64,000 nt of DNA from Mesorhizobium ciceri biovar biserrulae WSM1271 (GTDB lineage: Bacteria > Pseudomonadota > Alphaproteobacteria > Rhizobiales > Rhizobiaceae): the NCBI RefSeq assembly GCF_000185905.1, contig NC_014923.1, positions 4,301,501 to 4,365,500 on the forward strand, in the 5' to 3' direction. Position numbers and translations under genes: made by a program. The notes under the pieces are model-generated. The model was given only the letters and a program-made list of their open reading frames with translations, searched no databases and was not told the origin of the DNA. Shown piece by piece: positions 40,790-49,058 of this stretch (its first letter is position 1; each line of letters starts with the position of its first letter).

Positions 40790-41464
40790 CTACCAAACCA
40801 ATGGAATCAGGCGGTAACGGACCCGGGCCACATAGTCGTCATAGCCGCGCAGACCGGCGCGAAGCGTTTTCTCTTCGATGAAGGTGCGGATGGCCAAGAG
40901 AACGACGAGCACGAGCACCGACGCCAGCCCCCACCAGGAACCAAGCAGAAGTGCCGTGCCGGCGAAGAAGAGGATGGCGCCGGCATACATCGGATGGCGG
41001 ACGTAGCTGTAAGGCCCGGTGGAGATCACACGTTGTCCGCGTTCGTCCTGGATCTTGACCACGGGCGCCGCAAAACTGTTCTCCAGCATCGTCAGATAGC
41101 AGATCCAGATTCCGAGCAGCAGGACCAGTGCGCCGACCACCTGCACCCAGACGGGAACCGCCGACCAGCCGAAACGAACGTCGAATCCCATGAATATCTG
41201 AGAACCAAAGATGGCGAGCAGAAGTATGGACAGCAGCACCTTGTCGGCCGCGTCCTGATTCTTCTGGATGGGAGAGCTCAGCCGCTCATTCATCAGACCG
41301 GGATCGCGCCTCGCCAGCGCCACGCCCAAGGTGAGACTGAGGCCCACCATCCCCACCAGATAGACCCAGGCCCCCGGCCAATGCAGCGTGCCGGCCGACA
41401 GGAAGAGCAAGGCGCCCATAGCGACGAACCAGACGAATGTCTGAAGAACCAATTTCGCGATCAT
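40790..41464 (-). CDS. Isoprenylcysteine carboxyl methyltransferase-like membrane protein
   Basis: 224 residues with about six hydrophobic segments. The SAM-binding signature of the ICMT/PEMT-like family appears as STGPYSYVRHPMYAGAILFF, with the Arg-His-Pro core, followed by Glu residues in IRTFIEEKTLRAG. Members methylate lipidic substrates at the membrane; the bacterial substrates are mostly unknown. AGG precedes the ATG. Its promoter (41517-41545) carries two palindromes, and a TetR regulator gene lies 390 bases away in the opposite direction, suggesting tight inducible control. Confidence 0.82.
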   Translation of the reverse strand: MIAKLVLQTFVWFVAMGALLFLSAGTLHWPGAWVYLVGMVGLSLTLGVALARRDPGLMNERLSSPIQKNQDAADKVLLSILLLAIFGSQIFMGFDVRFGWSAVPVWVQVVGALVLLLGIWICYLTMLENSFAAPVVKIQDERGQRVISTGPYSYVRHPMYAGAILFFAGTALLLGSWWGLASVLVLVVLLAIRTFIEEKTLRAGLRGYDDYVARVRYRLIPLVW

Positions 41465-41502
41465 GATCGACCTGCCTTGATATCCGCTGATGATTGGTAT
41501 TT

Positions 41503-41517
41503 TAGACCATTGGTCTA
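41503..41517. promoter_or_regulatory. Palindromic operator O1, over the ICMT transcription start
   Basis: TAGACCATTGGTCTA, seven-base perfect arms about a single central base. It overlaps the predicted -10 edge and covers the expected start point (near 41510, minus strand). A second copy lies exactly 20 bases away, centre to centre. Size and symmetry suit a TetR-family dimer. Confidence 0.7.
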
Positions 41518-41545
41518 CCATACAGACCACTGGTCTATAGTTCAA
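41517..41545 (-). promoter_or_regulatory. Predicted sigma70-type promoter of the ICMT-like gene
   Basis: On the minus strand, -35 TTGAAC (41540-41545) and -10 TATGGT (41517-41522) are separated by exactly 17 bases. The whole spacer is occupied by operator O2 and the region just after the -10 by O1, so repressor binding would exclude RNA polymerase. The leader would be about 45 bases. Confidence 0.6.
41524..41536. promoter_or_regulatory. Palindromic operator O2, in the -35/-10 spacer
   Basis: AGACCACTGGTCT, six-base arms around one central base and the same AGACCA/TGGTCT half-sites as O1. It lies wholly inside the 17-base spacer of the predicted ICMT promoter. The 20-base centre spacing to O1 equals about two helical turns, so two regulator dimers would bind on the same DNA face. 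Confidence 0.7.
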
Positions 41546-41651
41546 GCGAACCTTCGACCCGAGGCTCCGAACTCCAGCTTAATAAAAGGCTTGCAGCAGT
41601 CGGTTGTGTTGGCCGCTTTTGCCGGGCAGCCTCCGTGATAGGAATTTTTTC

Positions 41652-41735
41652 TTGACTCGGTGATCTCAGCTATGGTACATTTTTGCCCATGGTGCTGATT
41701 TGCGCCAGTGACCCGCCGCACAGGCGGGTTTTTCG
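41652..41735 (+). ncRNA. Candidate short structured RNA or leader ending in a terminator
   Basis: Part of the 392-base gap between the ICMT-like gene and tetR. A TTGACT -35 (41652-41657) with TACATT 18 bases downstream could start an RNA near 41688. A 5-bp hairpin GGTGC/GCGCC follows, then the strong hairpin CCCGCC-GCACA-GGCGGG and TTTTT. The result would be a terminated RNA of about 50 bases, or an attenuated leader of the downstream regulator. I cannot match it to a named RNA family. The remaining stretch to 41856 contains an inverted repeat GGCTGC/GCAGCC (about 41803-41835) and no gene. Confidence 0.4.
41712..41735 (+). terminator. Rho-independent terminator in front of tetR
   Basis: Six GC pairs CCCGCC/GGCGGG around a five-base loop, followed directly by five T residues on the plus strand. 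No plus-strand coding gene ends nearby, so it must terminate a short RNA or act as an attenuator. Confidence 0.75.
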
Positions 41736-41856
41736 TTTGATGCTCAGCCAACGCGCAAGCGGAGACTCCGAAGGGACCCGTTAACCCGAAATCCGTTGCC
41801 CTGGCTGCCGACGTCGGGACTGGACGGGAGCAGCCATCACGTGCAGAAAGTTCGTC

Positions 41857-42573
41857 ATGCCCCGTGTCATCAAGCATCCAGAACTCAGGCGAGAAGAACT
41901 TCTGGATCATGCCCAGACCCTGTTCCTGACCCAAGGCTATGACAAAGCGAGCCTCAATGACGTGATTGCGTCCGCCGGCATCTCGAAGGGTGCTTTCTAT
42001 CATTACTTCCCCTCCAAGGAGGCTCTCCTGGAGGCATTGGCCGATCGCTTTGCAAGACAGGCGCTGGCTGGGGTTCAGGACATACTCCACGATCCCGGCC
42101 TCGACCCGCTTGGCCGCCTGAATGGCCTGCTCAGCCAGTCGCGGCGGGCCAAGATCGAAACCGCGCCGGAAGCTTGGGCTCTTTTCGAGACGATGTTCCG
42201 GCCTGAGAATCTGGTGCTTTTCCACCGTATCAATCTGGCCGCCAGCGCGTCGTTTTCACCGCTGCTGGTCAAGGTCATCAGGCAAGGAATCGAAGACGGC
42301 ACTTTCAGGACCTTCGATCCGGAAGGTGTCGCCGACATCGTCATGCAATTCGGCATGGCCACGCGTGATGTCGTGGCCAAGGCCATTGCCGGCGGCAGCG
42401 ACGCCGACATGGAGGCCGCGATCGAAGTCCTGGAGAAACGCGTCAGGCTCTACGAGATCGCCCTCGACCGCATACTGGGCCTGCCCGATGGAAGCATTCG
42501 GATCGGCGAGCCCGGCTATGTGCGCACCGTCATGACCGCCAGGCGGCGAACGAGTGCCGGCAAGGCGTGGTAG
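41857..42573 (+). CDS. TetR/AcrR family transcriptional regulator
   Basis: 238 residues. The N-terminal helix-turn-helix is typical: HAQTLFLTQGYDKASLNDVI then ASAGISKGAFYHYFPSKEAL. The C-terminal helical domain is a ligand-binding region without recognisable specificity. The two palindromes in the ICMT promoter region, 320 bases upstream of this gene, are its most plausible operators. The start ATG has no clear ribosome site, and the long untranslated leader contains a terminator-like structure, so expression may also be limited after initiation. Confidence 0.92.
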   Translation: MPRVIKHPELRREELLDHAQTLFLTQGYDKASLNDVIASAGISKGAFYHYFPSKEALLEALADRFARQALAGVQDILHDPGLDPLGRLNGLLSQSRRAKIETAPEAWALFETMFRPENLVLFHRINLAASASFSPLLVKVIRQGIEDGTFRTFDPEGVADIVMQFGMATRDVVAKAIAGGSDADMEAAIEVLEKRVRLYEIALDRILGLPDGSIRIGEPGYVRTVMTARRRTSAGKAW

Positions 42574-42590
42574 CTGGCCGAGCCTGATAT

Positions 42591-43199
42591 CTAGTCCTTG
42601 TCCCAGCGCGGCCGGCGCATCGAAAACACCTCGTCGACGCTGGCATAGTCCATATAGCCGAGACGAGCGACATTGCCGGCCTTGGTGATGTCGAACAGGC
42701 CGTCCGTCAGGAAGGCGTCGTCGATATGCACGCCGACCACTTCACCGGCGACGATGACGGCACTTGTCGGCGGCCCGTCCAAGGCCTTTGGCCGAAAAAC
42801 TTCAGTCACCCGGCATTCGAGCGCGGCCGGCGCTGCCGCCACGCGCGGCGGCGCCACCAGCCGAGACGGCGCCATGGCAAGATCGGCATAGACGAACTCA
42901 TTGACGCCGCGCGGAGCATTGACCGACGTGCGGTTCATCTTCTCCGCGAGATCGCGGCTGACCAGATTGGCCACGAACTCGCCGGTTTCCTGGGCGAAGG
43001 AGGCGCTGTCCTTCTCGCCTTCGGAGGAGAACCAGACGATGAAAGGCCGCGTCGAAACGGCATTGAAGAAGGAATATGGCGCGAGGTTGATCTCACCAGC
43101 CCTGTTCAGTGTCGAAATCCAGCCGATCGGACGCGGCGCCACGATCGCCTTCGAAGGGTCGTGCGGCAGGCCGTGGCCCTTTGAAGGCTCGTAGAACAT
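42591..43199 (-). CDS. Flavin reductase-like domain protein (FMN-binding split barrel)
   Basis: 202 residues. The conserved FMN-binding stretch is visible as PRPIGWISTLNRAGEINLAP followed by YSFFNAVSTRPFIVWFSS and GEFVANLVSRDLAEKMN. These proteins bind FMN and are either NAD(P)H:flavin reductases or flavin-using enzymes of unknown substrate. The start ATG is immediately adjacent to the nitroreductase stop, so the two are translationally linked and may function as a flavin pair. Confidence 0.87.
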   Translation of the reverse strand: MFYEPSKGHGLPHDPSKAIVAPRPIGWISTLNRAGEINLAPYSFFNAVSTRPFIVWFSSEGEKDSASFAQETGEFVANLVSRDLAEKMNRTSVNAPRGVNEFVYADLAMAPSRLVAPPRVAAAPAALECRVTEVFRPKALDGPPTSAVIVAGEVVGVHIDDAFLTDGLFDITKAGNVARLGYMDYASVDEVFSMRRPRWDKD

Positions 43200-43784
43200 T
43201 CAGCCGACCCACGGCCCCGAATAGTCACTGTACAGCTTTGCCGGATCGGGCCGGGGCCGCTCCGGCGCCGGGCCGGCATAGGAGCCGATATGGATGAAGC
43301 CGATGACCCGCTCCTGCGGCGCCAGCCCCAGCAGTGCCCTGCCCTCCGGCACATCCGAATACCAGTTGCTGATCATGTTGGTGCCAAAGCCCAGCGCGTT
43401 GGCTGATATCATCAGGTTCATCGCCGCCATGCCGCCCGACAGGAACATTTCCCATTGCGGGATTTTTGGATTCTCCCTGGGGACAGATATGACGCCGATT
43501 ACCAGCGGTGCGCGCGAGAACCGCGCCAGTTCCTGATTGCGGCGGCCCTCCGTCAATGGGCCCTCCCGCTGCTCGGCAAGTGCTGCCAGTTGCCTGCCGA
43601 TCTCGACGCGGGCGTCGCCACGGTAGAGGATGAAGCGCCAGGGCTCCAACCGGCCATGATCGGGCACCCGGGAGGCAGCAGTGATCATTGTCGCGATCTC
43701 CGCATCGCTCGGCGCCGGCTCCTTCAGATCTGGAATCGGTGCGGAGTTTCGGGTCAGCAGGAAGTCGATGATCGGCGACGCCAT
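43200..43784 (-). CDS. Nitroreductase family protein (YdjA-like)
   Basis: 194 residues, FMN-dependent NAD(P)H oxidoreductase fold. Signature stretches: SRVPDHGRLEPWRFILYRGD near the start (FMN phosphate contacts), SGGMAAMNLMISANALGFGT and LGLAPQERVIGFIHIG at the end. The size matches single-domain YdjA-type enzymes. AGGAGA lies ten bases before the chosen ATG; an ATG seven codons earlier is possible. The natural substrate is unknown. It is upstream of, and coupled to, the flavin reductase gene. Confidence 0.88.
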   Translation of the reverse strand: MASPIIDFLLTRNSAPIPDLKEPAPSDAEIATMITAASRVPDHGRLEPWRFILYRGDARVEIGRQLAALAEQREGPLTEGRRNQELARFSRAPLVIGVISVPRENPKIPQWEMFLSGGMAAMNLMISANALGFGTNMISNWYSDVPEGRALLGLAPQERVIGFIHIGSYAGPAPERPRPDPAKLYSDYSGPWVG

Positions 43785-43941
43785 GGGCGCAAGTCTCCTG
43801 GACATTCTGTTTTGAGCTGAAGCGCACCATCGGGGATTCGGGCGGCTCGGGCATTGGCGCGGGATACGCCGGACGGAAGAGTCGTATCGGTCGGACTCTT
43901 AAGCCTTGAAATTGCCACCGCCATGGGCTTCAACGCAAGGC

Positions 43942-44904
43942 ATGTTTGAGGGGACTGTCCGTCTTTTCCTGGTCTGGCTCGGCGCCCTGCTGTTCATGGC
44001 GCCGGTTTCGTTCGCCATGGCGCAGAATGTCGACGGAGTCAGCGACCTGAAGCTTCCGGGAATTTCGAGCTACGCGACGCCGAAAGGCGAGACGTCACTG
44101 GCACTGAGCGGCGGCGGTGCCATCACACTCTCTGCCCAGTTGACCGACAAGGGTTCCGACATCACGCGCGGCATCGTCTGGCGGGTCTTCAAGCCGGAAG
44201 CCGTCAACGGCAAATTGCCGATGGTCGCCTCCTCGCATGGCGGCACCGCCGTCTTCCAGCTCGAACCCGGCAGCTATCTGGTTCACGCCTCCTACGGCCG
44301 GGCCGGCGCCACCAAACGCATCACTGTCGGCAAGGACGCCAAGCGCGAAAGCCTCGTGCTCGATGCCGGCGGCCTCAAGCTCGACGCCGTGCTGTCCGGC
44401 GGCGTGCGCATTCCACCGAAGAAGCTGCGCTTTTCGATCTACGAGGGCACTGCCGAGGCCAATGGCGACCGCGCGCTGATCATTCCCGATGTCGAGCCCA
44501 ACAGCGTCGTGCGGCTCAACGCCGGCATCTACCATGTCGTCTCGACCTATGGCGCGGTCAATGCGGTCATTCGCTCCGACATCCGCGTCGAGGCCGGCAA
44601 GCTGACCGAAGCCACCGTCGAGCATCACGCCGCCGAGATCACGATGAAGTTGGTGCGCGAAACCGGTGGCGAGGCGATCGCCGACACGTCCTGGTCACTG
44701 CTCAACGAGTCCGGCGATCCGATCAAGGAAACCGTCGGCGCTTTCGCCTCGATGGTGCTGGCCGAGGGCGACTACACCATCATCGCCAAGAACCGCGACC
44801 GCATCTACCAGAAGGATTTTACGGTCGTGGCCGGGCAGAACCAGGAAATCGAGGTTCTGGCCACCGAGGCCGCGGCGATGGATCCTGAAGAAGGCGCGGA
44901 TTAA
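43942..44904 (+). CDS. Secreted protein with three Ig-like beta repeats
   Basis: 320 residues. Signal peptide with the hydrophobic stretch FLVWLGALLFMAPVSFAMAQ. The mature part repeats a beta-sandwich unit about every 80 residues. Each unit ends in a short aromatic turn and a return strand: PGSYLVHASYGRAGATKRIT, AGIYHVVSTYGAVNAVIRSD and EGDYTIIAKNRDRIYQKDFT. This resembles carboxypeptidase-regulatory/PEGA-type domains of envelope proteins. No enzyme motif is visible. The ATG has only a weak ribosome site; TTG at 43906 is an alternative. It is divergent from the nitroreductase gene. Confidence 0.8.
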   Translation: MFEGTVRLFLVWLGALLFMAPVSFAMAQNVDGVSDLKLPGISSYATPKGETSLALSGGGAITLSAQLTDKGSDITRGIVWRVFKPEAVNGKLPMVASSHGGTAVFQLEPGSYLVHASYGRAGATKRITVGKDAKRESLVLDAGGLKLDAVLSGGVRIPPKKLRFSIYEGTAEANGDRALIIPDVEPNSVVRLNAGIYHVVSTYGAVNAVIRSDIRVEAGKLTEATVEHHAAEITMKLVRETGGEAIADTSWSLLNESGDPIKETVGAFASMVLAEGDYTIIAKNRDRIYQKDFTVVAGQNQEIEVLATEAAAMDPEEGAD

Positions 44905-44919
44905 CCTTCGTTTTAAGGA

Positions 44920-45858
44920 TCAAGCCGCCAGTTCGGTCCGCGCCGGCAGGAACGGGATCCGGTGGCGTGGCAAAGCTGGCGCCAGGTCGAACACGCCGCG
45001 ATAGAGGCGGTCGAGCAAGGCCTTGCGGTCGCGCAACGGCTCCAGTTCGCTCCAGCTCAGCACATCGCCGACGCGCATGTCGATCGCCTTGCCCGACAGC
45101 CGCGCGAATTCGTGGATGAGCAGCGACGTGCGCAGCGTCAGCGAGGCCTTGCCGACGAACTTGGCCACCCGGCCGTCGCGCTCGGCCATGTTCATCGGCC
45201 CGCTGACAAGATGGAACAGCCTGCCGTTCTGCCCGGAAAAATGCATCGGGATGACCGACGCCCTGGCGTCCTGGACGAGGCGGGCCGGAAACATCTTCCA
45301 CGGCAGATCGCGCGCCCGGCCAAAACCCTTTGGCGCGGTGGCGACACCGCCGGCCGGAAATACCACGATGGTGACGCCCTCTTTCAACAGGCGCACCGCT
45401 TCATGGCGCACGGCCATGTTGTTCTTCAGCGCATCCTTGGTCTCCGAAAAGTCGATCGGCAGCGAATAAGGCTCCATCTCGCGGATCTTGAGCAGATCCT
45501 TGTGGATCATCACCCGGAACGGACGGCCGAGCTGCTCGGCCAGCGACAGCACGGCGATACCGTCACCGATGCCGAACGGATGATTGGCGACGATCACCAG
45601 CGGCGTGTCCGGCAATTGCGCGGGTGGCCACTGATCAGCGGTCCGCACCCGCACGTCGATCAGGTCGAGCATGCGGCTGAACACGCGTTCGCCGGTCGGC
45701 ACGATCTGGCGGCGCCAGAAATCATAAAGTGCTGTGTAGCGGTCGCGGCCCGACAAGCCTTCGACCGAATGTATGAACCAGCGCGTCAGCGCCGGCTGGC
45801 GCGGATTGGCATAGGAAAGCTCGGGAAAGGGTCGTTCGCGCAATTTCAACTTGAGCAT
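44920..45858 (-). CDS. Lysophospholipid/1-acylglycerol-phosphate acyltransferase family protein
   Basis: 312 residues. The acyltransferase motif I is VIVANHPFGIGDGIAVLSLA, where the NH(x4)D core is read as NHPFGIGD. Motif III is FPAGGVATAPKGFGRARDLP. This arrangement is found in OlsA-like enzymes and hemolysin-type acyltransferases of rhizobia that acylate lysophosphatidic acid or lyso-ornithine lipid; the acceptor cannot be inferred. No transmembrane helix is obvious, so a peripheral membrane location is likely. It lies downstream of thrS on the same strand but after thrS's strong terminator. Confidence 0.83.
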   Translation of the reverse strand: MLKLKLRERPFPELSYANPRQPALTRWFIHSVEGLSGRDRYTALYDFWRRQIVPTGERVFSRMLDLIDVRVRTADQWPPAQLPDTPLVIVANHPFGIGDGIAVLSLAEQLGRPFRVMIHKDLLKIREMEPYSLPIDFSETKDALKNNMAVRHEAVRLLKEGVTIVVFPAGGVATAPKGFGRARDLPWKMFPARLVQDARASVIPMHFSGQNGRLFHLVSGPMNMAERDGRVAKFVGKASLTLRTSLLIHEFARLSGKAIDMRVGDVLSWSELEPLRDRKALLDRLYRGVFDLAPALPRHRIPFLPARTELAA

Positions 45859-45895
45859 AGGGGCTCGTTACAAGGTAGGCGTGACAGGGATATGA

Positions 45896-45925
45896 AAATG
45901 GCGGTGGATCGCTCCACCGCCATTT
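45896..45925 (-). terminator. Rho-independent terminator of thrS
   Basis: Perfect 13-bp stem around a four-base loop (arms 45896-45908 and 45913-45925), beginning 18 bases after the thrS stop on the minus strand and followed by a short T run (TTTTC). One of the strongest hairpins in the window; it separates thrS from the acyltransferase gene. Confidence 0.8.
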
Positions 45926-45942
45926 GGTCGAAATTATGCCAA

Positions 45943-47919
45943 TCAGGCCACGCGTTTGCGCCGGCGGTCGGGTGTGACGGCTTCCTCGGTCAGTTGCGCG
46001 ATCGCCTGGTCAAGGCCAAGCGATTCCTGGTCGCGCGAGCCCAGTCGGCGCATGTTGACCGTCTGCTCTTCCGCTTCGCGCTTGCCGCAGACGAGGATGA
46101 CCGGAACCTTGGCCAGGCTGTGCTCGCGGACCTTGTAGTTGATCTTCTCGTTGCGCAGATCCGCTTCCGCCAACAGCCCAGCGGCCTTGAGCTTTGCCAC
46201 CACCTCGGTCGCATAGTCGTCGGCATCCGACGTGATCGTCGCCACCACCACTTGCAGCGGCGCGAACCACAGCGGGAAATGGCCGGAATAGTTCTCGATC
46301 AGGATGCCGAGGAAGCGCTCCATCGAGCCGCAGATGGCGCGGTGAACCATGACAGGCTGCTTCTTCTCGGAATCCGAGCCGATATAGAAGGCGCCAAACC
46401 GCTCCGGCAGGTTGAAATCGACCTGCGTCGTGCCGCACTGCCATTCGCGGCCGATGGCATCCTTCAGCACATATTCGAATTTCGGCCCGTAGAAGGCGCC
46501 CTCACCCGGATTGATCGAGGTCTTGATGCGATTGCCGGACCGTGTCCTGATCGTCTCCAGCACGCCGCCCATGATCGCCTCGGCGTGATCCCACGCCTCG
46601 TCGGTACCGACGCGTTTGTCCGGCCGCGTCGAGAGCTTGACGCTGATTTCGTCGAAACCGAAATCAGCATAGGTCGACAGGATCAGATCGTTGATGCGCA
46701 GGCATTCCGCCGCCAATTGCTCCTCGGTGCAGAAAATGTGCGCATCGTCTTGCGTAAAACCGCGCACGCGCATCAGCCCGTGCAGCGCGCCGGATGGTTC
46801 GTAACGGTGGACGTTGCCGAATTCCGCAAGTTTGACAGGCAGATCGCGATAAGACTTCAACCCATGCTTGAAAATCTGCACATGGCCCGGGCAGTTCATC
46901 GGCTTCAGAGCGAAAACCCGGTCGTCATCGGTATCGTCGCCGGCCACCGTCACCTTGAACATGGCGTCGCGATACCATCCCCAATGGCCTGACGTCTCCC
47001 ACAGGCTCTTGTCGAGAACCTGCGGCGCGTTGACCTCCTGATAGCCCTGCTCGTCGAGGCGGCGGCGCATGTAGTTGACCAGGTTCTGGAACATCTTCCA
47101 GCCCTTGGCGTGCCAAAAGACGACGCCAGGCCCCTCTTCCTGGAAATGGAACAGGTCCATCTCGCGGCCGATCTTCCTGTGGTCGCGCTTCTCGGCCTCC
47201 TCCAGCATCGTCTGATAGGCTTCGAGCTGCGCCTGATCAGCCCAGGCCGTGCCGTAGATGCGGGTCAGCATCGGATTGTTCGAATCGCCGCGCCAATAGG
47301 CGCCGGCCACCTTCATCAGTTTGAAGGCGTTGCCGATCTGCCCCGTCGAGGCCATGTGCGGGCCACGGCAAAGATCGAACCAGTCGCCCTGCGCGTAGAT
47401 CTTGAGATCCTGATCCTCGGGAATGGCGTCGATCAGTTCCAGCTTGTAGCGTTCGCCCTTGTCGGCAAACACTTTCTTCGCCTTGTCGCGCGACCAGACT
47501 TCCTTGGTGAACGGCTTGTTGCGCGAAATGATCTCGCGCATCTTCTTCTCGATCACGGGAAAATCGTCAGGCGTGAACGGCTCGTTGCGGGCGAAGTCGT
47601 AGTAAAACCCGTTCTCGATCACCGGCCCGATGGTCACCTGCGTTCCCGGCCACAATTCCTGCACGGCTTCCGCCAACACATGTGCGGCGTCGTGACGGAT
47701 CAGTTCGAGTGCGCGCGGGTCGTCGCGGGTGACGATCTCGACCTTGCCGGATTTGCCAAGCGGATCGCTGAGATCGCGGACGGTGCCGTCGATCGCATAG
47801 GCGACCGCCTTCTTGGCCAGCGATTTTGAGATCGATTCGGCGAGGCCCGCACCGGTCATCGCCGCGTCGTATTCGCGGACGGAGCCATCGGGAAATGTCA
47901 GGGAAACGGAATTCAGCAT
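45943..47919 (-). CDS. thrS: Threonyl-tRNA synthetase
   Basis: 658 residues. Charges tRNA-Thr. The domain order is standard: TGS domain ([14 protein letters not shown]), editing domain with [19 protein letters not shown] and the second site [10 protein letters not shown], then the class II core with motif 2 ([20 protein letters not shown] and [20 protein letters not shown]) and motif 3 ([19 protein letters not shown]), and the anticodon-binding domain ([20 protein letters not shown]). AGGAG lies seven bases before the ATG. A palindromic repeat (copy B) sits 47 bases upstream of the start. A strong terminator follows. Confidence 0.97.
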   Translation of the reverse strand: MLNSVSLTFPDGSVREYDAAMTGAGLAESISKSLAKKAVAYAIDGTVRDLSDPLGKSGKVEIVTRDDPRALELIRHDAAHVLAEAVQELWPGTQVTIGPVIENGFYYDFARNEPFTPDDFPVIEKKMREIISRNKPFTKEVWSRDKAKKVFADKGERYKLELIDAIPEDQDLKIYAQGDWFDLCRGPHMASTGQIGNAFKLMKVAGAYWRGDSNNPMLTRIYGTAWADQAQLEAYQTMLEEAEKRDHRKIGREMDLFHFQEEGPGVVFWHAKGWKMFQNLVNYMRRRLDEQGYQEVNAPQVLDKSLWETSGHWGWYRDAMFKVTVAGDDTDDDRVFALKPMNCPGHVQIFKHGLKSYRDLPVKLAEFGNVHRYEPSGALHGLMRVRGFTQDDAHIFCTEEQLAAECLRINDLILSTYADFGFDEISVKLSTRPDKRVGTDEAWDHAEAIMGGVLETIRTRSGNRIKTSINPGEGAFYGPKFEYVLKDAIGREWQCGTTQVDFNLPERFGAFYIGSDSEKKQPVMVHRAICGSMERFLGILIENYSGHFPLWFAPLQVVVATITSDADDYATEVVAKLKAAGLLAEADLRNEKINYKVREHSLAKVPVILVCGKREAEEQTVNMRRLGSRDQESLGLDQAIAQLTEEAVTPDRRRKRVA

Positions 47920-47965
47920 GTATATCTCCTATCCAGTCCCGCAAACGAGCGCGGGTGGTTGAAAT

Positions 47966-48011
47966 GCATGTCGCCCAAAAGTGTGTGGACGGTTTTGGGG
48001 TTACGACATGC
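47966..48011. repeat. Intergenic palindromic repeat, copy B
   Basis: The best-formed copy: outer arms GCATGTCG/CGACATGC and inner arms CCCAAAA/TTTTGGG around the loop GTGTGTGGACGG, giving a long cruciform or stem-loop. It lies in the 176-base gap between thrS and the beta-lactamase gene; both genes are on the minus strand, so it is upstream of thrS and downstream of the beta-lactamase. Confidence 0.8.
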
Positions 48012-48095
48012 AAAGAGTAGGCCGGATGCGTCCGGCAGCGGCTGTCTTTTATGGACAGATTCCGCCGCCGTAAAGCCCGGCTCAAATGTCAGACT

Positions 48096-48923
48096 TCATT
48101 TGATGAGCAGCGGCAGGTCCTTCAGGAACGCGGCTCGGGTCTTGAGGCCTTTGGGCATATCGGTCCGATCGGTGTCGACGACAAGGCGCGCAAAGACGAT
48201 CTGGCGGCCATCCTTGTTCGCCCAGCCGACGAACCACCCAAGCGAGCGCTTATCCTGAACCTTGTCGGCATCGTTGCGCAGCCTAGTGCTTCCGGTCTTG
48301 CCCTGCACCGTCCAGCCTCCGGCCTGGAAGGTCGGGATGATGGCTGATGTCATGTCGTAGGCCCTGGCCGAGACAGGCAGCTTGCGGGCCAGCAGCTTGC
48401 GCAGGAAATCGACCTGCTCGACCGGCGTGATCTTGAGCGAGGAGTTTATCCAGGATTGGGTCAAACCATCATTCTTGCCGGGATTGCCGGAAACATCGGC
48501 ATTGCCGTAGCCGAATTTGGAGACATAGCCAGCCAATTTTTCCGGCCCGAGCCGACTGGTGATTTCACGGGAGAACCAGACGATCGAATCCCGTTCCCAG
48601 ATCACCGGATCGACGGTCTTCTGGTCCCGCTTCACCGCCTTGAACTCCGGCTTGTAGTCCCACGCCGGCGTATGCTCGTCGCTCAGGATCCCGCTGTCAT
48701 AGCCGATCAGCGACAGCGGCACCTTGAACGTCGAGGCCGGGCTGAACCGCTGGTCGCACACTCCGTCCTGGTAAAGCGTCTTGCCGCTCGCCGCATCGGC
48801 GATCACCGTGCACTGCAAATCCCCCAGCGGCGCCGATTGCGCGCGCAGCGGAAATCCCAGCAGCCAGGCGAGCAGGAACAGAATCCCGGCAAAGATGAAG
48901 GGAAGACGGTCGAAATTGCGCAT
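48096..48923 (-). CDS. Class D (OXA-type) beta-lactamase
   Basis: 275 residues with an N-terminal signal peptide (FIFAGILFLLAWLLGFPLRA). All class D motifs are present: the active-site STFK (Ser64-Lys67), SIV (113-115), YGN (139-141) and KTG (209-211). In this family the lysine of STFK is carboxylated and the enzyme hydrolyses penicillins and often oxacillin in the periplasm. The gene shows no flanking insertion sequence or composition change, so it looks intrinsic. Substrate range cannot be told from sequence alone. Confidence 0.92.
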   Translation of the reverse strand: MRNFDRLPFIFAGILFLLAWLLGFPLRAQSAPLGDLQCTVIADAASGKTLYQDGVCDQRFSPASTFKVPLSLIGYDSGILSDEHTPAWDYKPEFKAVKRDQKTVDPVIWERDSIVWFSREITSRLGPEKLAGYVSKFGYGNADVSGNPGKNDGLTQSWINSSLKITPVEQVDFLRKLLARKLPVSARAYDMTSAIIPTFQAGGWTVQGKTGSTRLRNDADKVQDKRSLGWFVGWANKDGRQIVFARLVVDTDRTDMPKGLKTRAAFLKDLPLLIK

Positions 48924-49058
48924 TTTCTGCTCGCTCCAGAAGGGGGTTCGCGAGCGGCTTAGCGGGGTCTCTTGTCTCGATTTTGTCTCAAATGCGCAGT
49001 CTTTGTGCAGGCTGTTGTTAACCCTACCGGATCGTAAACCTGCTATTCTCCCCGGCCA

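Noticed and set aside
41672-41698. Leader peptide MVHFCPWC in front of the terminator
   Set aside because: No ribosome site and codon content is not amino-acid biased in a way that explains control of a TetR gene. Kept only as a remark.
44962-46992. Plus-strand frame of about 676 codons opposite thrS and the acyltransferase gene
   Set aside because: Crosses the strong thrS terminator and the intergenic gap, which no real gene would do, and contains no recognisable fold.
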